From Myxococcales bacterium (GTDB taxonomy: Bacteria > Myxococcota > UBA727 > GCA-2721815): DNA of 64,000 nucleotides. Both the position numbers and the translations under genes were made by a program. How positions within the stretch are numbered: the stretch's first letter is position 1; every line of letters starts with the position of its first letter. The stretch covers positions 3,524-67,523 of the forward strand of contig PBLQ01000016.1 of the NCBI GenBank assembly GCA_002721815.1, read 5' to 3'. Under the pieces are notes generated by a model, which was given only the letters and a program-made list of their open reading frames with translations, did no database searches and was not told the DNA's origin. Positions 62,247-64,000 of the stretch are shown here, one piece after another.

Positions 62247-63422
62247 TTACTCTCTTGGAGGAATGGTTAATTCTAACAATTTGAATGCGTCTTGCAATTC
62301 GGTTTCCAAGTCCAAAAGAGCGGTAATGGTCGCTTGAACACGAGCATTGCCTTCAGTGTTACCTTCTGCGATTTCCTGGTCAAAAGGAGCTTGCAGCGCT
62401 TTTGCGGCGTCCAAAGCGGCCGTGAGTTTGCCGTCAATACTGGTTGCAAGAGCGGCGTCTGCTTCATTAATGACATCGTAAATTCCGGTGCCTTCGATCG
62501 TAGAGCCATCGAGCTTGGTATAGGAGCCTTTCCACACGTTCATCACACCTTGGACGTCTTGAACCATGTCTCGATGGGTATTGTCACTGAAGCATGAGTG
62601 TTCGTCTTCTTGGCTCTTGTTATCAAGAGCGGGTTGGAGGCGTTCGCTGCCTGTTTCGAATCCGGCGAGCATGATCATGCCGGACATGACGCGTCGCAGA
62701 CCTTCATTGGGCTCCGCTGCCAAGAATTCGGCGCGATAGTTATCGGTCCCTGCACTGTCCCATGCATCGACCAAACCCTGGAGGTGACCCACCAGCATGT
62801 CTGACGCCACACCAAGGTATAGCCCTCTACGATCTTGGTTGGCATGTGTGCCGCCTTCACCCGTCACATAATCCGTATAAGCGCGGTCGCCAGGTCCTGT
62901 GTCGCTGGTGTCTTGGCCCCATAAGAGGAATTCAATGGCGTGGTAGCCTGTGGCAATGTTGGCGTCTCCATCTTTTTCGTTGAGAGATTCAAGGTTGGCT
63001 GCTGTGATTTCCACCGCAGTGTCATTCACAATACCGCCTTCATTAAAAGTACCATCCGTATTTAAGACGTAGTCAATGTAGTTCTCGTCCAATGGCCAAG
63101 CATTGATCAGCCCTTCGGGCCCATCTTCTGCATTATCGATAGGACCATCATAAAAACGATATACTTCGGTTTGAAGATAAGGTTCGCGAGACGCTTTCCA
63201 AGCGTCTTGAGCTGCAGTCAGGCCGGCTGCATCAGGGCTGGCAACAAAGTCATCGATTGCTTTGTCCATGTCTTGTGCTGCTGTCAGTGAGTCTGCATAG
63301 CTTGCTGAGACAATATCTGCATAATTTGAAAGCGCATCAGATGTAGTGGATGAGCACCCACCTAATAAAGGTAAACCCACTACAAGGGCTGTAAAAATAC
63401 GCGGGGTGTGTAATGAATGCAT
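62247..63422 (-). CDS. Imelysin-family lipoprotein, first copy
   Basis: 391 residues, lipobox LLGGC (Cys at 23). The hallmark GxHxxE is present as GYHAIEFLLWG (about residue 159), and LQTEVYRFYDGPID and INAWPLDENYIDY mark the first bundle. It is the longer imelysin type (like IrpA/ICMP), expected in the periplasm or at the outer membrane and often under Fur control. GAGGA lies seven bases before the ATG. Three downstream genes follow closely; the operon probably starts here, close after the inverted repeat at 63461. Confidence 0.9.
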   Translation of the reverse strand: MHSLHTPRIFTALVVGLPLLGGCSSTTSDALSNYADIVSASYADSLTAAQDMDKAIDDFVASPDAAGLTAAQDAWKASREPYLQTEVYRFYDGPIDNAEDGPEGLINAWPLDENYIDYVLNTDGTFNEGGIVNDTAVEITAANLESLNEKDGDANIATGYHAIEFLLWGQDTSDTGPGDRAYTDYVTGEGGTHANQDRRGLYLGVASDMLVGHLQGLVDAWDSAGTDNYRAEFLAAEPNEGLRRVMSGMIMLAGFETGSERLQPALDNKSQEDEHSCFSDNTHRDMVQDVQGVMNVWKGSYTKLDGSTIEGTGIYDVINEADAALATSIDGKLTAALDAAKALQAPFDQEIAEGNTEGNARVQATITALLDLETELQDAFKLLELTIPPRE

Positions 63423-63460
63423 ATTAATTCCTCATTTCTTCATTTTTAGTGTATTAAAAA

Positions 63461-63592
63461 CGTGCTGACTGTCTCTTCTAGGGGTAACTCTCGGCACCAA
63501 TTCGAGAGTTTTTGGTTTTGTCTGATTTTGAGAGCACCATCAAAACACAGACCGAACACTTCGAAGTTTCCTAGAAGAGAGCAGTCAACACG
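63461..63592. repeat. Nested inverted repeat element upstream of the imelysin operon
   Basis: The arms 63461-63482 and 63570-63592 are 22-23 bp near-perfect inverted copies (one mismatch, one extra base). Inside, AACTCTCG (63486-63493) and CGAGAGTT (63503-63510) form a perfect 8-bp hairpin followed by a short T run. Length 132 bp. It could be a miniature transposable element or a structured leader/terminator; no target duplication is obvious. The remaining bases of 63423-63618 show nothing further. Confidence 0.55.
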
Positions 63593-63618
63593 CAAAGCTT
63601 TGAGCTAAACATCGTCAT

Positions 63619-63927
63619 TTAGTGAACCCATTTTTTGGCTTGTAAGGGCATTTCAAAAGAGGGAGGCGGGGTACGCTGAACACGGTTGTGGGTGGACTCA
63701 CGACTGTTCAATTCCACACCTCTTTGCATTAAAGCTGTGGCTGCTTCTTCGAGGAGTGCCGCCAAGCAGAGCAACGCGTTGGGTTCGAGGTTGAGAGTCA
63801 CCGGGCCTACTTGGAGAGCGATTTTGCCACAGGTGCATTGTCGCACTGAAAAGCCATAATTTTGGGCCAAAACCTCTGCTTCATCGGGCCGACATCTTGC
63901 GTTGTTACGACATTTACCATGATTCAT
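63619..63927 (-). CDS. Small Cys-rich protein, probably iron-regulated
   Basis: 102 residues from the ATG at 63927, six bases after GGAG; the earlier TTG at 63939 is unsupported. The N-terminus has four Cys in the pattern KCRNNARC and CTC, enough for a zinc or iron-sulfur site. The second part, CGKIALQVGPVTLNLEPNALLCLAALLEEA, forms a short beta-helix segment resembling small uncharacterised proteins of the DUF6686 kind; the match is from memory. A Fur-box-like palindrome lies 21 bases upstream of the start, so I expect expression under iron limitation. Confidence 0.65.
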   Translation of the reverse strand: MNHGKCRNNARCRPDEAEVLAQNYGFSVRQCTCGKIALQVGPVTLNLEPNALLCLAALLEEAATALMQRGVELNSRESTHNRVQRTPPPSFEMPLQAKKWVH

Positions 63928-63947
63928 TATGAACTCCAAAACTACTT

Positions 63948-63966
63948 GAGAATGAGAATGATTCTC
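63948..63966 (-). promoter_or_regulatory. Fur-box-like operator
   Basis: GAGAATGAGAATGATTCTC at 63948-63966 matches the 19-bp Fur consensus GATAATGATAATCATTATC at 15 of 19 positions, and its core GAGAAT-N-ATTCTC is a perfect palindrome. It lies just upstream of the Cys-rich gene, where a promoter would be expected. Confidence 0.6.
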
Positions 63967-64000
63967 AAAATCAATTAAGAAATACGAATGAAGCTGTCAA

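Overview
The window reads as chromosomal DNA of a Gram-negative bacterium from the deltaproteobacterial/myxobacterial side of the tree, possibly a Bradymonadales-like marine Myxococcota. This is an inference from style. The cell envelope is double-membraned (OmpA domain, LolA-like protein, beta-barrel proteins). Lipoproteins are very numerous, and many carry a linker studded with the tripeptide Asp-Ala-Gly just after the lipobox. There are long thrombospondin-type-3 (TSP3) calcium repeats and a MYXO-CTERM-like C-terminal sorting signal. No rRNA, tRNA, CRISPR array, phage or insertion-sequence transposase was recognised.

Layout. 1-7839: end of a giant acidic TSP3 surface protein running without a stop into an OmpA-family protein. 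7845-13052: ABC ATPase, two FtsX permeases and a LolA-like protein, with a divergent outer-membrane barrel. 13116-16027: a small unknown protein, a GIDE-domain membrane protein, a methyltransferase and a family 2 glycosyltransferase. 16035-19261: persulfide dioxygenase plus split YeeE/YedE transporter, behind an FG-GAP lipoprotein. 19458-20834: two lipoproteins. 20831-24136: a tightly coupled cassette of small membrane protein, DarB-like ketosynthase, haem-oxygenase-like diiron oxidase and an unknown protein. 24245-28608: tethered esterase, GT-C-like membrane protein and an E2-like acyltransferase without the usual His. 28613-31751: two paralogous collagen-like lipoproteins. 32060-37988: SGNH-like protein, two SPFH/stomatin proteins with NfeD, and a class C beta-lactamase-like hydrolase. 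38186-46845: a lipoprotein-rich block with two thioredoxin-fold lipoproteins, a cytochrome c/copper monooxygenase fusion, a GIY-YIG protein and a glycoside hydrolase. 46880-50621: five tandem paralogues sharing a GEPRTWW signature, one frameshifted. 50645-57207: DUF2878 membrane protein, an 1165-residue protein built of eleven repeats of about 101 residues, a broken reading frame and a SulP transporter. 57229-63422: GST-like protein, then an HTTM protein, imelysin, di-haem oxidoreductase and second imelysin. 63619-64000: a small Cys-rich protein behind a Fur-box-like operator.

How the genes work together. Most of the window builds or decorates the cell envelope. Two sets concern metals or redox chemistry: the imelysin/di-haem/HTTM cluster with the nearby Fur box points to iron (or other metal) handling, and the thioredoxin-like lipoproteins beside the cytochrome c/copper monooxygenase suggest extracytoplasmic redox chemistry. 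The strongest candidates for undescribed systems are the GEPRTWW paralogue array, the 101-residue repeat protein, and the ketosynthase/diiron-oxidase cassette. Functions given here rest on motifs read by eye; no database search was possible.
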